Source: Persicitalea sp038235275 (GTDB lineage Bacteria; Bacteroidota; Bacteroidia; Cytophagales; Spirosomataceae). From it: a stretch of 64,000 nucleotides of DNA. A program made the position numbers and the translations under genes. The stretch covers positions 50,072-114,071 of the forward strand of contig JBBSUC010000012.1 in the NCBI GenBank assembly GCA_038235275.1, read 5' to 3'. The first letter of the stretch is position 1. The number at the start of each line of letters is the position of its first letter. The notes under the pieces are model-generated. The model was not told the DNA's origin. It ran no database searches and worked only from the letters and a program-made list of their open reading frames with translations. Below are positions 1 to 10,100 of the stretch, piece by piece.

Positions 1-475
1 AACGGATGAGCGGCGAAATGGAAATAGGTATCCGTGCATTCAATTGAGCGATGCTGGTTATTTCCGCCAGGAAATGCAGCCATTGTTCCTGCTGCCCAAT
101 GAATTCAGCAACCACCGCCATACCATCGAGTTTTATTGCTGGAATGTGGCCCTTAAATGCCTTGAATTTTTTGGTGTTTTCGGGCTTCATCAAATCGATG
201 AAGTAATGACCCACCCATCCACTTTGATAGGTGACTGCTGACGACTCCACCGTACCTACCACTGAGCGGAGCGCCTTTTTTGCAGCCGGAAGGTAAAAAT
301 GCCCGTAACTATTGAGGTGATCAAGACATTGCGCCACCGACCAACCATCGTCGGGAGGGAGTGTAGTGAGCTGCTCGTCGGAAAGGTGCTGGTACACGTT
401 CGTGGCGCGTACCAGGTGCGCTTCCACTGTTTCGATTAATGGTTCGATCCATTGCTGGGTTGAGTGCTTTTTCAT
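1..475 (-). CDS. DinB-like superfamily protein, 3' end outside the window
   Basis: The minus-strand frame opens with ATG at 475 (MKKHSTQQWIEPLIETVEAH) and stays open to the left edge, so at least 158 residues are present and the C-terminus is missing. The pattern of an N-terminal helix, then DGWSVAQCLDHLNSYGHFY, then QSGWVGHYF, is that of DinB/YfiT-like four-helix proteins. In that family scattered histidines bind a metal; here the candidates are in CLDHL and near GHF. These proteins are small, soluble and mostly of unknown substrate; some are thiol transferases. The neighbouring Crp/Fnr gene runs in the same direction downstream-to-upstream, with about 75 bp between them. Family call is fairly safe; function is not known. 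Confidence 0.72.
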   Translation of the reverse strand, partial: MKKHSTQQWIEPLIETVEAHLVRATNVYQHLSDEQLTTLPPDDGWSVAQCLDHLNSYGHFYLPAAKKALRSVVGTVESSAVTYQSGWVGHYFIDLMKPENTKKFKAFKGHIPAIKLDGMAVVAEFIGQQEQWLHFLAEITSIAQLNARIPISISPLIR

Positions 476-551
476 GGCTAACAGATTGTTTAGAATTGTA
501 CCCCAAAGGTCGGTCGGCGTCCCGGAAAAAATCTTGGTATTTACCATCATT

Positions 552-1139
552 TCAAATCTTCACCCGATTGAGCAACTTGCTGAAATTAGTGGCATCTATC
601 CCGAGATAGTTGGCTAGGTACTTATGAGGGACCAGTTGCAGGATATGCGGACTGCGCTTGAGCAGGGCACGGAATTTTTCTTCAGACGAAAAGACCTGTA
701 TCTCTACCATCCGCTCCATGACGCCGGAAAGTGCGCCGCTCAAGCCAATCCTCATTAGTTTTTCGATGGCGGGATACTTCGATAATAGACGATCGTTGTC
801 TTGAACCGACAGCTTTAGCATCACCGACGGCGTGAGGGATTCATAGAAATAACGGGAAGGCTGCTGATGGAAGTAAGAATCGATAACTCCGCCGAACGAC
901 GGAGCGTAGGAAAACATTAGGGTAGCCTCCCGGCCTTCCTGATCCAAATAGTACATTCGTTGTAAGCCTTCCTGAATAAAATACAGGTATTTTTCTGTTT
1001 CGCCCGCCTGCGTTAGCATTTCCTTACGTTTAGCGGTAATTGGTGTCCAGGCCGCAAGAAAATACTGCATTGCCTTTTCATCGAGAGGATGAATTCGCAT
1101 GACCGCTTCGCGAAGGTCATATCTATTGATGTTCGACAT
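552..1139 (-). CDS. Crp/Fnr-family transcriptional regulator
   Basis: A 195-residue protein with an N-terminal cyclic-nucleotide-binding-like beta barrel (about residues 15-125, including YLYFIQEGLQRMYYLDQEGR) and a C-terminal helical end. LVPHKYLANYLGIDATNFSK near the C-terminus is the typical helix-turn-helix of the short Bacteroidota Crp-like regulators. The effector is not known; these proteins often lack the cAMP-contacting residues. I chose ATG at 1139; the frame also extends to a TTG at 1172, which would add 11 residues and leave only 27 bp to the divergent gene at 1200. With the ATG start, a 60 bp divergent promoter region is shared with the Tm-1-like gene, so control of that gene is plausible but inferred. 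Confidence 0.85.
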   Translation of the reverse strand: MSNINRYDLREAVMRIHPLDEKAMQYFLAAWTPITAKRKEMLTQAGETEKYLYFIQEGLQRMYYLDQEGREATLMFSYAPSFGGVIDSYFHQQPSRYFYESLTPSVMLKLSVQDNDRLLSKYPAIEKLMRIGLSGALSGVMERMVEIQVFSSEEKFRALLKRSPHILQLVPHKYLANYLGIDATNFSKLLNRVKI

Positions 1140-1199
1140 ATGAGTAAAACTTAGCTCGAGAGGTTTTTTCAATGTGATGCTAAATTTCCAAAATAATTC

Positions 1200-2411
1200 G
1201 TGAATAGACCCTACATACTGATATTAGGCTGCTTCGACACCAAAGCCGAGGTTTTCAAACATTTGCGCGAGCGTATCCTGCAATCGGGTGAGCGAGTAGT
1301 CACCATGGACATGGGTACGATGGGGACTACCGATGCTTTCTCCGTGGACTTCGAAGCCGACGCGGTGGCAGAAGCTGCCGGAACTACCCTTGAAAAATTA
1401 AGGCAAAAAAATGACCGGGGCCAGGCCGTAGCAAAAATGGGGGAGGGTGCGGCCAAAATCATCGCCCAACTCGTCTCCGAAGGCGGCCTAAAAGCCGCCG
1501 TTAGCATGGGCGGGGGCGGAGGAACTTATATGGCCCTGTCGGCGATGCAAAGCATTCCTTTGGGTATTCCCAAACTATGCGTGACGACTCTGGCTGCCAA
1601 AGATCTGGCCCGTCCGATGAGCCATAAGGATATTACGCTGATGCCCTCGGTGGTGGACGTGGCAGGTCTGAACAGCATTATCATGCCAATTATCGACCAG
1701 GCAGCGGCGGCCATCTGCGCCATGGCAAATGTAATACCCCCGGAGAAAACCAGTAAAAAAGGCAGCATCGCCATCAGTATGTTCGGCAACACGACCGCCT
1801 GCGTAAACCAATGTACTGAGCTACTTGAACAGGCAGGCTACGAAGTAATGGCCTTCCACGCCAACGGAGTGGGTGGGGCGACGATGGAAGCCCTCATCCG
1901 CGAGGGTGTTTTTGTCGGCGTACTCGACATCACGACCACCGAACTTGCCGACGAACTCTGCGGGGGCGTGTGCAGCGCCGGCTCCGATCGTCTGACTGCC
2001 GCCGCCGAAATGAGTATCCCGCAGGTAGTAGCTCCCGGCTGTCTCGACATGGTCAACTACGCCGAACCCGACACCGTCCCGACGCAATACCGCGAACGCC
2101 AACTGTATAGTTGGGCCCCCAACGTTACTCTTATGCGTACTAACGTTGCCGAAAATCGGCTTTTGGGTAAAGAACTCGTTACCAAATTAAAAGACGCAAA
2201 AGCCACCATTGTTCTGCCCTTAAAAGGAATTTCCCAAGTAGACACCGAAGGCGATATTTTCTATAATCCAGAGGTGAATCAGGCTTTGTTCGACTCTATC
2301 AAGGAGAATGCCGGGGAAAGTCTGGAAGTAAACGAAGTGGATGTTCATATTAATAATGCCTCCTTTGCCCAGATTATAGTGCAAAAATTACTGAAACGAA
2401 TAGCCTCGTAG
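1200..2411 (+). CDS. Tm-1-like (UPF0261) ATP-binding domain protein
   Basis: A 403-residue cytosolic protein starting at GTG 1200 (MNRPYILILGCFDTKAEVF). It shows the usual UPF0261/Tm-1-like blocks: GCFDTKAE near the N-terminus, AVSMGGGGGTYMALSA around residue 100, ISMFGNTTACV around residue 195, HANGVGGATMEALI, and LCGGVCSAGSDRL. The length of about 400 is normal for the family. In the tomato virus-resistance protein Tm-1 this domain is fused to a TIM barrel, and here the next gene on the same strand (2523) encodes that second domain separately. The bacterial pair probably forms one functional unit, possibly a catabolic enzyme, but the reaction is not established. The stop at 2409-2411 is followed by a strong hairpin. 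Confidence 0.88.
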   Translation: MNRPYILILGCFDTKAEVFKHLRERILQSGERVVTMDMGTMGTTDAFSVDFEADAVAEAAGTTLEKLRQKNDRGQAVAKMGEGAAKIIAQLVSEGGLKAAVSMGGGGGTYMALSAMQSIPLGIPKLCVTTLAAKDLARPMSHKDITLMPSVVDVAGLNSIIMPIIDQAAAAICAMANVIPPEKTSKKGSIAISMFGNTTACVNQCTELLEQAGYEVMAFHANGVGGATMEALIREGVFVGVLDITTTELADELCGGVCSAGSDRLTAAAEMSIPQVVAPGCLDMVNYAEPDTVPTQYRERQLYSWAPNVTLMRTNVAENRLLGKELVTKLKDAKATIVLPLKGISQVDTEGDIFYNPEVNQALFDSIKENAGESLEVNEVDVHINNASFAQIIVQKLLKRIAS

Positions 2412-2429
2412 GGTCGGACAGCCGTTGCT

Positions 2430-2486
2430 GCGAACCTATGTGTTCGCCCAATGGCTGGCGCACGCTGGGCGAACACGTAGGTTCGC
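2430..2486. repeat. REP-like imperfect palindrome between the Tm-1-like and PEP-hydrolase-like genes
   Basis: Two 21-base arms, 2430-2450 and 2466-2486, are inverted complements with a single mismatch that still allows a G-U pair in RNA. The loop is 15 bases (2451-2465). Core arm sequence: GCGAACCTATGTGTTCGCCC. There is no T-run after it, so it is not a classical terminator. It resembles dispersed REP/BIME-type extragenic palindromes. In the transcript it would form a very stable hairpin between two probably co-transcribed genes. Confidence 0.8.
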
Positions 2487-2522
2487 CCCTACAAATCAAC
2501 AGATAAACACATCAACAAAAAT

Positions 2523-3386
2523 ATGCCCAATCCATGGACCGGTAAGGGAAATCCTTACACAAGACAAGAAGTACGTGACCGCCTGCAAGCGACCGTTGAC
2601 CAACAAAAAGCCATCATCGCCGCCGGAGCGGGAACGGGCATCAGCGCCAAATTCATTGAAAAAGGCGGTGCAGATTTAATAATTATCTATAACTCAGGCC
2701 GATTCCGCATGGCGGGACACGGCTCGTCGGCGGGCATGATGGCCTACGGCGATGCCAACGCCGAGGCGCTCTCTATCGGCGAGTACGAGGTGCTTCCCGT
2801 GGTAGAGGAAGTTCCCGTCATCTGCGGCGTGTACGGTTCCGATCCGCGCCGCCGGATGTGGCATCATCTGCTGAAAGTCAGGGATATGGGCTTTTCGGGC
2901 ATCAATAACTTCCCTACTCAATCTATTGTGGACGGCCACCTGCGGCAGGTGTTGGAAGAAACGGGCATGGGCTTCGATAAAGAAGTCGAGATGGTTCGGC
3001 TGGCTTCCAGGATGGACATGTTCTCTATCGTCTATGTCGCCAAGCCCGAGGAGGCGGCGCAGATGGCTGATGCCGGGGCCGACGCTATCATCGCCCATGT
3101 GGGCACTACCGTCGGCGGCTCTATTGGGGTAGTGGATGCTTCGTGCAGCATGGACGAGGCCATTGAGCGTAGCCAGGCGATCATGGATGCCGGAAAAGCC
3201 ATAAATCCCGACATTTTTTTCCTGGCCCACGGCGGTCCGGTCAACACGCCGGAGGACGTGCGGGTCATTTTGTATAGAACGGAGATGCATGGCTTCGTGG
3301 GGGCTTCGTCGCTCGAGCGCATGGGCGTGGAGCAGTCGCTCACCGACCTCACGCGGCGGTTCAAAGCCCTTACTTTGGGGAAATAG
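2523..3386 (+). CDS. Phosphoenolpyruvate hydrolase-like TIM-barrel protein
   Basis: A 287-residue protein from ATG 2523 (MPNPWTGKGNPYTRQEVRDR). Blocks AAGAGTGISAKFIEKGGAD, YNSGRFRMAGHGSSAGMM, VYGSDPRRRM, GADAIIAHVGTTVGGSIG and FFLAHGGPVNTPEDV belong to the PEP-hydrolase-like family, which forms an IGPS-type TIM barrel. It equals the C-terminal half of tomato Tm-1, whereas the upstream gene equals the N-terminal half. No signal peptide, so cytosolic. The substrate is unproven; the family name comes from annotation tradition and should not be read as a demonstrated activity. It is 111 bp downstream of the Tm-1-like gene and likely in the same operon despite the hairpin in between. Confidence 0.87.
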   Translation: MPNPWTGKGNPYTRQEVRDRLQATVDQQKAIIAAGAGTGISAKFIEKGGADLIIIYNSGRFRMAGHGSSAGMMAYGDANAEALSIGEYEVLPVVEEVPVICGVYGSDPRRRMWHHLLKVRDMGFSGINNFPTQSIVDGHLRQVLEETGMGFDKEVEMVRLASRMDMFSIVYVAKPEEAAQMADAGADAIIAHVGTTVGGSIGVVDASCSMDEAIERSQAIMDAGKAINPDIFFLAHGGPVNTPEDVRVILYRTEMHGFVGASSLERMGVEQSLTDLTRRFKALTLGK

Positions 3387-3446
3387 GGTTAGAATGGGGG
3401 CTTTTTCGTCTCTTTGTGAAATAGTCTTTCTCAAAGCTACTCTTTT

Positions 3447-6296
3447 GTGAAAAAGTTACCAATTGTTGCCGCTATTTTTTTCTGTTTGAATCTTGTGGCT
3501 GGATGGGCGGATGCCCAGAATCTGCTGCCCGGTTACCTGCGTACTGAATACAAGGTCAGCCCCGTCACAGACGTGGCCGCGCCCCGGCTGAGTTGGGAAC
3601 TGACTTCGTCGGCGCGAAACCAAATCCAGTCGGCCTACCAAATTCTGGTGGCCAGTTCTTCGGAAAAACTTTCGGAGTCGGGTGCTGATTTGTGGAATTC
3701 CAAAAAAGTCGATAGCCGCGCGACGGCACAAGTCGCTTATGCCGGAAAGCCGCTGGCTTCGCGGCAAATCTGCTATTGGAAGGTGCGCAGTTGGGATAAA
3801 AGCGGTAATCCCGGCGCATGGAGTGAAGTCGCTCGCTGGGAAATGGGGCTTTTGGATAAAAAAGAATGGGAAGCCCAGTGGATCGGCCTCGACCCGGACA
3901 CTTTGGGCAAGGGCAAGATTTACCAATTGCCGCCCGCACCCTACCTGCGCAATGAAATCAAAGTCAAATCCGGTTTCCGCAAGGCCCGGCTGTACGTCAC
4001 CGCCCTGGGTTTGTACGAATTCTCGATTAACGGTACCAAAACGGGTAAAGACTTTTTGACGCCCGGCTGGACGGACTACGACCGCCGGGTGTACTACCAA
4101 ACCTACGACGTGACCGACTTATTAAAGTCCGGCACCAACGTTCTTGGGTCGCAGCTTTCTTATGGTTGGTACGCGGGATATTTGGGCTACGCTTTGTTGG
4201 TCAAAAATCCGGTGGTACGGGCTTTTTACGGCAAGGTGCCGCTGCTGAAAGCCCAACTGGAAGTGGAATATCCCGACGGCCACACCGAAACTTTCGCGAC
4301 CGATCAAAACTGGAAAGCCAGCTTCGGGGCGCTGCTGGAATCTGATCTGATGCACGGCGAAACCTACGACGCCCGGTTGGAATGGCCCAACTGGCAAAAA
4401 CCGGGATTCAACGACAAGAAATGGCAAAAGGCCGAGGTGTATCCTGACCGGCCCGACCGTATGGTACAAACCTATCCGGCTCAGTCGGTGCAGATTACCG
4501 GGACCCTGGCCGTGAAAAGCCAAACCCACCGTCCCGATGGTGCCTATATATTGGACATGGGCCAAAACTTTGCGGGGACCGTCCGGCTGCGTGTCTCCGG
4601 CAAAGCGGGCGACACCATCCGGCTGCGCTACGGCGAGAAACTCTTTCCCGACGGTCGGCTGATGACTGAAAACTTGCGCATGGCGCGGGCTACGGATACC
4701 TACATTCTCAAAGGCGATAAAAACGGCGAGGAATGGATGCCGAAGTTTACCTATAAGGGCTTTCAATACATTGAGATTAGTGGCTTGCGGGCCGCACCTA
4801 CGCCCGAAACGATTGAGGGACTGGTCATCGGCTCGGAATTGCCGAAGGTAGGTTCCTTCGAGACTGACAATGCGATGGTCAACCAACTGTACAGCAATAT
4901 CGAGTGGACGCAGCGCTCCAATTACATCGATATCCCAACCGACTGTCCGCAGCGCGACGAGCGCATGGGCTGGACCGCCGACGCCCACGTGTACGTGAAG
5001 TCGGCGACCTTCAACCGCGACGTGTCGGCCTTTTTTACCAAATGGACGGTCGATCTCAACGATGCCCAGTACGAAAGCGGCGCGTACCCGCTCTACGCCC
5101 CGCGCCCCAACCTGCGCAAGACCGACACTTACTCACCGGGTTGGATGGAGGCGGGGATCATCTGTCCCTACCAGATTTACCGCAGCTATGGAGACACCCG
5201 CCTGATCGAGGAGGGCTGGCCGAATATGGTGCATTTCATGGATTTTCTGGAAAAACGCAGCAACGGCGCCGACTTTTTTACCGAAGCGACCTTTAAAGAC
5301 CTCAGCCCCAAAGGCGGCTTCGGGGATTGGCTTTCCTTCGGCAAAAAGACGCCGCCCGATATGCTGGCCTCCTTCTATTTTGCCTACTGTGCTGACATGA
5401 TGGCCGACATGGCCGGAGCCATCAAAAGAACTGACGACCAAAAACGCTTCAAGGACATGGGACAGAAAGTGCGTAAAGCACTGCTCGACCACTACCAGGC
5501 CGCCAACGGACGTTTCAAAAGCGACACGCTGCCTTACGGCGATGGCAAAGGCTACGTGGATGGTCAGCTCGGGTTTATGGCCCACACCCAAACTGCCTAC
5601 GCCAACGCCATTTATATGGACATAGTGCCACCCAAAACAATGCCGCAAATGGGCGATTATCTGGCCGAACTCATTCGGCAGAACGACGACAAACTGGCCA
5701 CGGGTTTCCTAGGTGCCAAGCCGTTGCTGCCTGCGCTTTCGGCCACGGGTCACTCTGATTTGGCCTACGATCTCTTTCTCAGTACTGAATTTCCCTCCTG
5801 GGGTTTCGAGGTGGCCAACGGCTCCACCACGATTTGGGAGCGCTGGGACAGCTACACCAAAGAGGACGGTTTTCGCTACAACGCCGCCATGAACTCCTTC
5901 AACCATTATTCCTTCGGGGCGGTCTGTGAGTGGATGTTTGGCAACGCGGCGGGTATCCAGGCCATCGATCCTGGTTTCCAAAGTTTCAGGATTAAACCCG
6001 AAATCGACCCCAAATCCGGGCTGAATCGCCTGGGGCAGGTGAAGGCCAGCTACCACAGCATCAATGGTTTGATCGAGTCTTCGTGGCAGAAAACGAAGGA
6101 TGGCATTGTGATGAACGTCACCGTACCGGTCAATACCACGGCTGAGATATTCGTGCCAGCGGGTTCGTCTGGTCAAATTTTATTGAATGGGCAAAAGGCA
6201 GCTTCGTCGGCAGACGTAAAAATGGGAAGCCTAACGGACGGCCACGTTGTCCTTTCCGTTGGTTCGGGAAGCTACGAAATCAAATCCGGGAAATGA
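3447..6296 (+). CDS. Alpha-L-rhamnosidase, glycoside hydrolase family 78
   Basis: A 949-residue exported enzyme. It starts at GTG 3447 and has a signal peptide (MKKLPIVAAIFFCLNLVAGW, cleaved after ADA). Next comes a fibronectin-like/N-terminal domain (LLPGYLRTEYKVSPVTDVAA), then the rhamnosidase N domain with GLYEFSINGTKTGKDFLTPG near residue 190. The six-hairpin catalytic core carries TDCPQRDERMGWTADAHV around residues 498-515; this motif holds the general acid of GH78. A C-terminal beta domain follows. It hydrolyses terminal alpha-L-rhamnose from glycans, in the periplasm or at the surface. Length is typical. It is 60 bp after the PEP-hydrolase-like gene, on the same strand. No SusCD is adjacent; the nearest pair is 0.9 kb downstream beyond an RRM gene. 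Confidence 0.95.
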   Translation: MKKLPIVAAIFFCLNLVAGWADAQNLLPGYLRTEYKVSPVTDVAAPRLSWELTSSARNQIQSAYQILVASSSEKLSESGADLWNSKKVDSRATAQVAYAGKPLASRQICYWKVRSWDKSGNPGAWSEVARWEMGLLDKKEWEAQWIGLDPDTLGKGKIYQLPPAPYLRNEIKVKSGFRKARLYVTALGLYEFSINGTKTGKDFLTPGWTDYDRRVYYQTYDVTDLLKSGTNVLGSQLSYGWYAGYLGYALLVKNPVVRAFYGKVPLLKAQLEVEYPDGHTETFATDQNWKASFGALLESDLMHGETYDARLEWPNWQKPGFNDKKWQKAEVYPDRPDRMVQTYPAQSVQITGTLAVKSQTHRPDGAYILDMGQNFAGTVRLRVSGKAGDTIRLRYGEKLFPDGRLMTENLRMARATDTYILKGDKNGEEWMPKFTYKGFQYIEISGLRAAPTPETIEGLVIGSELPKVGSFETDNAMVNQLYSNIEWTQRSNYIDIPTDCPQRDERMGWTADAHVYVKSATFNRDVSAFFTKWTVDLNDAQYESGAYPLYAPRPNLRKTDTYSPGWMEAGIICPYQIYRSYGDTRLIEEGWPNMVHFMDFLEKRSNGADFFTEATFKDLSPKGGFGDWLSFGKKTPPDMLASFYFAYCADMMADMAGAIKRTDDQKRFKDMGQKVRKALLDHYQAANGRFKSDTLPYGDGKGYVDGQLGFMAHTQTAYANAIYMDIVPPKTMPQMGDYLAELIRQNDDKLATGFLGAKPLLPALSATGHSDLAYDLFLSTEFPSWGFEVANGSTTIWERWDSYTKEDGFRYNAAMNSFNHYSFGAVCEWMFGNAAGIQAIDPGFQSFRIKPEIDPKSGLNRLGQVKASYHSINGLIESSWQKTKDGIVMNVTVPVNTTAEIFVPAGSSGQILLNGQKAASSADVKMGSLTDGHVVLSVGSGSYEIKSGK

Positions 6297-6313
6297 GTAA
6301 GGCTAAAAAAGGG

Positions 6314-6321
6314 TACTTTTG
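6314..6321 (+). promoter_or_regulatory. Candidate -7 element for the RRM gene
   Basis: TACTTTTG matches the Bacteroidota -7 consensus TAnnTTTG and lies 33 bases before the ATG at 6355. I see no convincing TTTG at the -33 position, so this is only a candidate. Confidence 0.4.
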
Positions 6322-6354
6322 TAAAAAAATACCAGCATCCTTTAAGCCAGCCTC

Positions 6355-6768
6355 ATGGAAATCTTCGTCGGTAGCCTTCCCCTTACGCTCAGAAGGTGGG
6401 ATTTGCAGGAAATATTCGAGAAATACGGCGAGGTCTCCTCAGCGACCGTCGTGATCGACTACGATACTAAGCAAAGCAAAGGTTACGGTTTCGTCAAGAT
6501 GCCCGACCGCTCGCAGGGCCTCGACGCCATTGCCTCGCTCAATGGCCGCGAGATCGACGGCGTACCGCTCGTGGTGAACGAAACCAAATTCCAGCGTGAC
6601 GAAGGCCGCCCAGGTACTAAGCCTGATGAAAAGCCCAGTAGTCCAAAGCAAAGTCCCTTCTCGCAGGACCGTTACGCCAAGCCGCACGCCTCCAAATTTG
6701 ACCCAACTCGTCGGCCTAGTCGCGGTCAAACAAGTTCTGGCAAAAAATCAAACTTCAAGAAAAAATAA
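6355..6768 (+). CDS. Small RNA-binding protein with one RRM domain
   Basis: A 137-residue protein. Residues 1-80 form one RNA recognition motif: RNP2 is IFVGSL (residues 3-8) and RNP1 is KGYGFVKM (about residues 42-49). The tail (residues 85-137) is low-complexity, rich in K, S, P, R and Q and ends in KKSNFKKK. This layout, one RRM plus a basic disordered tail, is that of the single-RRM proteins common in Bacteroidota and cyanobacteria, which bind RNA and may act post-transcriptionally. It has its own candidate promoter and is unrelated to the carbohydrate genes on both sides. Confidence 0.93.
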   Translation: MEIFVGSLPLTLRRWDLQEIFEKYGEVSSATVVIDYDTKQSKGYGFVKMPDRSQGLDAIASLNGREIDGVPLVVNETKFQRDEGRPGTKPDEKPSSPKQSPFSQDRYAKPHASKFDPTRRPSRGQTSSGKKSNFKKK

Positions 6769-7174
6769 TCTGCCCGGTGGGCAAACAACCTCCCACTTTC
6801 TTAGTTTTCGTTGCAACTAAGCTGATTTTCAAGTACTCAGGACGCCAATTTAGGTACTGAATACTTGAAATGTGCTATTTTTATTCCAATACGATAAAAC
6901 TTATTTTCTTGGAATACTTAAAATTTGGTTTTTGCAATTAATTACAAATGAGGTAGTTGATTTTTTGAAATCCTCCTAATGAAATTTTTTTCATCCTGCT
7001 TTTAAAAAAAATCACTCTATTTGATTATTGATAATTCTATACACTTATATTTGCGCGAAATTTTGTCGTTACAATAGTTGTAAAGGCAATGAGTATTTAA
7101 CCCAAAAAGGCCAATTGACTTCTGTTTTCTTTTTTTTAAGTTCATTTTTTATCAACCAAACCAACCAACTAAAC
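6769..7174. other. AT-rich intergenic leader before susC-like gene
   Basis: About 400 bases without a gene. The middle (6840-7060) is very AT-rich compared with the flanking genes. It holds a good promoter at 7020-7053 and then about 120 bases of probable 5' untranslated leader before the ATG at 7175. The frame is open upstream of that ATG, but the signal peptide starts at 7175. I saw no riboswitch or small gene. Confidence 0.6.
7020..7053 (+). promoter_or_regulatory. Promoter of the first susCD-like pair
   Basis: TTTG at 7020-7023 and TATATTTG at 7046-7053 fit the Bacteroidota housekeeping promoter (TTTG, then TAnnTTTG) with a 22-base spacer. Transcription would start near 7060, leaving a leader of about 115 bases. 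Confidence 0.65.
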
Positions 7175-10100
7175 ATGAGAAGAATTTCTCTACTACTTCT
7201 GTTTCTGGGAACCATGCTGACGGGATTGTCGGCGGTTGCCCAAGACCTGACCGTCACGGGAACCGTGACCGACGAAAGCGGCAGCAGCCTGCCGGGCGTG
7301 AGCGTCGTGGTGAAAGGGACCACGCGCGGTACGACCACCGATGCCAGCGGCAAGTACAGCCTGTCCGCTTCCAGAAATGCGACGCTCGCCTACAGTTTTG
7401 TGGGCTTTTTAGCCAAAGAGGTGGAAGTCGGCAGCCAGTCGACTATCAACATTTCATTAACAGCCGATGTAGCCAACCTGGAGGAAGTGATCGTCACTGC
7501 TTTTGGTAGTGCCAAAAAGGCTAACTTCACGGGTTCAGCCGGGACGATTAATGCTGAAAAAATTGCCGTCAGGCCCATTACGACTCTGGCCCAAGCAATT
7601 GCCGGTACTACGGCAGGTGTGCAGACCACGGCAGGCAGCGGTCAGCCCGGTGCTTCGCCTGAGATTCGTATCCGGGGTTTTGGCTCCATTTCTTCCGGCA
7701 ACGATCCTCTTTATGTGGTCGATGGTATACCCTACACGGCCAGTATCGCCAACCTGAATCCCTCGGACATCGAGAATATCACTATTCTTAAGGATGCCGC
7801 TTCTACCGCGCTCTACGGCGCGCGGGCCGCGAATGGGGTTGTGATGGTAACGACCAAAAAAGGACAGAAAGGTAAGAATACAATCAACGTAAAATTCACC
7901 AAAGGATTCAACTCGCGTGCCTTGCCGGAATACGATCGTGTGGGCCCCGCTAAATATTACCCGCTGGAGTGGGAATCCTACCGAAATAGTGTCGCCTATC
8001 GCGCAAACAATCCGGTCGCCTTGCCCGCTGCTAATGCCGATGCCTCCACACGTCTGGTTTCCCTGGTAGGTTATAATGTTTATAATGTTCCAAACGATCA
8101 ACTGGTAGGCACCGATGGTACCCTGAACCCCAACGCCAGCCTGATTTACAGTCCGGATGATTTGAACTGGACGAAGCCACTGATTCGTCAGGGTACCCGC
8201 GACGAGGTCAACTTAAGCTTTTCGGGTGCCCAGGACAAGACGGACTATTTCATTTCGATGTCGTATTTGAAAGACAAAGGGTTTTTGATCCGTTCGGACT
8301 ACGACCGTTTTACGGGCCGTATGAATGTCAATAGCCAAATGAATTCCTGGTTCAAAACGGGTGCCAATCTGTCGGCTACCATCACGAAGTCCAATCAGGC
8401 CGATGCGGGTGGTAACACGACATTCGTGAATCCGTTCTTTTTCTCTCGCAATATGGGGCCCATCTATCCGGTGTACGCCTTCGATCCGGCCAACCCCGGC
8501 CAGTTCCTGACACTGCCCGACGGTAGCCTCCGTTACGATTACGGTAACCTGAGTGCCCTAGGCTTGCCCAACCGCCCGCAGTTTGGCGGCCGCCATGCCA
8601 TTGCCGAAACGCAGAAAAACCAGAACTTCTTCCGCCGCAATGTAATCGGTGCGCGGGGCTACGGAGAAATCTCCTTTTTAAGGGATTTCAAATTCACGGC
8701 CAATGTCGGGGTGGATATGACCAACATCAACAATGTGACCTTTGGCAACCCCGAAATTGGCGACGGTGCGCCCGCTGGTCGCTCGACCCACGAGTTTGAG
8801 ACTATTGCCAGCTACAACCTCAACCAACTGCTGAATTACGATAAGTCATTTGGTAACCATACCTTTGGTGTGTTGCTGGGCCACGAAAACTTCCAGGTTA
8901 CCGACAACAACCTGACGGGTTCCCGCGCCAATCAGATTCTGGACGGCAATGTGGAATTGATCAACTTTACCAACACGACCAACCTGAACTCCCGCTACAA
9001 TATCCGGCGGGTAGAAGGCTATTTCTCTCGGATCAATTACGACTATAACGAAAAGTACTTTGTGTCGGCATCGGTTCGTCGCGATGGGTCTAGCAAATTC
9101 TACCAGGATAAGCGCTGGGGAACGTTCTACTCTGTCAGCGGTGCCTGGCGTCTGGATCAGGAAAATTTCATCAAGGCGATCCCTGCCATCAACCTGCTCA
9201 AACTGAGAAGCTCGTACGGACAAACCGGTAACGACGGCGGTGGTAATAGCCAGGAAGGTACCTCCATCAGCTACTACGCCTGGCAGCCTCTCTATGAGCT
9301 GGGCTGGAACAATGCAGGTGAGGCCGGAATTCTGCAATTGAGCCTGGGTAATCGTAATCTCGAATGGGAATCCAGCAACGCATTCGATGCCGCGGTAGAG
9401 TTTGGCTTGTTCAAAAGTCGCATATCAGGTACGGTGGAGTACTTCAACCGTCAGTCATCCAACTTGATTTTCGACGTGCCCCTTCCTCTTTCAGCGGGTA
9501 TCAAGACCGAAACCCGTAATATAGGTACCATGTACAACAAAGGCATCGAGCTGGAACTGAGCGGTGATGTGATCCGCACAGGCGACTTTACCTGGACCCT
9601 GGGCCTGAACGCGACCACCTACAAGAACCGCATTACCAAAATGCCCGAGGAAAACCCCGAGATCATCGACGGTACCAAAAAACTGAAAGAAGGGAGCTCG
9701 ATTTACGATTATTGGTTGCGGGAGTACAAAGGGATAGATAAGGCTACGGGCGAAGTGCTGTACCGCGCCGAAACTTTCGCAGCGGCCAACTCCAAGATTA
9801 CCGAGACGGGCGACACATTGACTACCAGCGTGAACAACGCCCGATACCATTACAACGGCTCTTCGATTCCCAAACTTTCGGGTGGGGTCACGACGACGCT
9901 TAGCTGGAAAGGCCTTTCCCTATCGGGTATCATGGTGTATCAACTCGGTGGTAAGGTTTACGACAGCGGCTATCAGGGGCTGATGAGTTCCGGTGGCTAC
10001 GGCAGTGCCAAGCATGTGGATATCCTCAACCGCTGGCAGAATCCCGGTGACATTACCAACGTACCCCGCATGGATAACGCCCGTACCTCCGATTTCGATG

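Noticed and set aside
442..450. GGTTCGATCC resembling a tRNA T-arm
   Set aside because: It lies inside the DinB-like coding frame and there is no cloverleaf around it.
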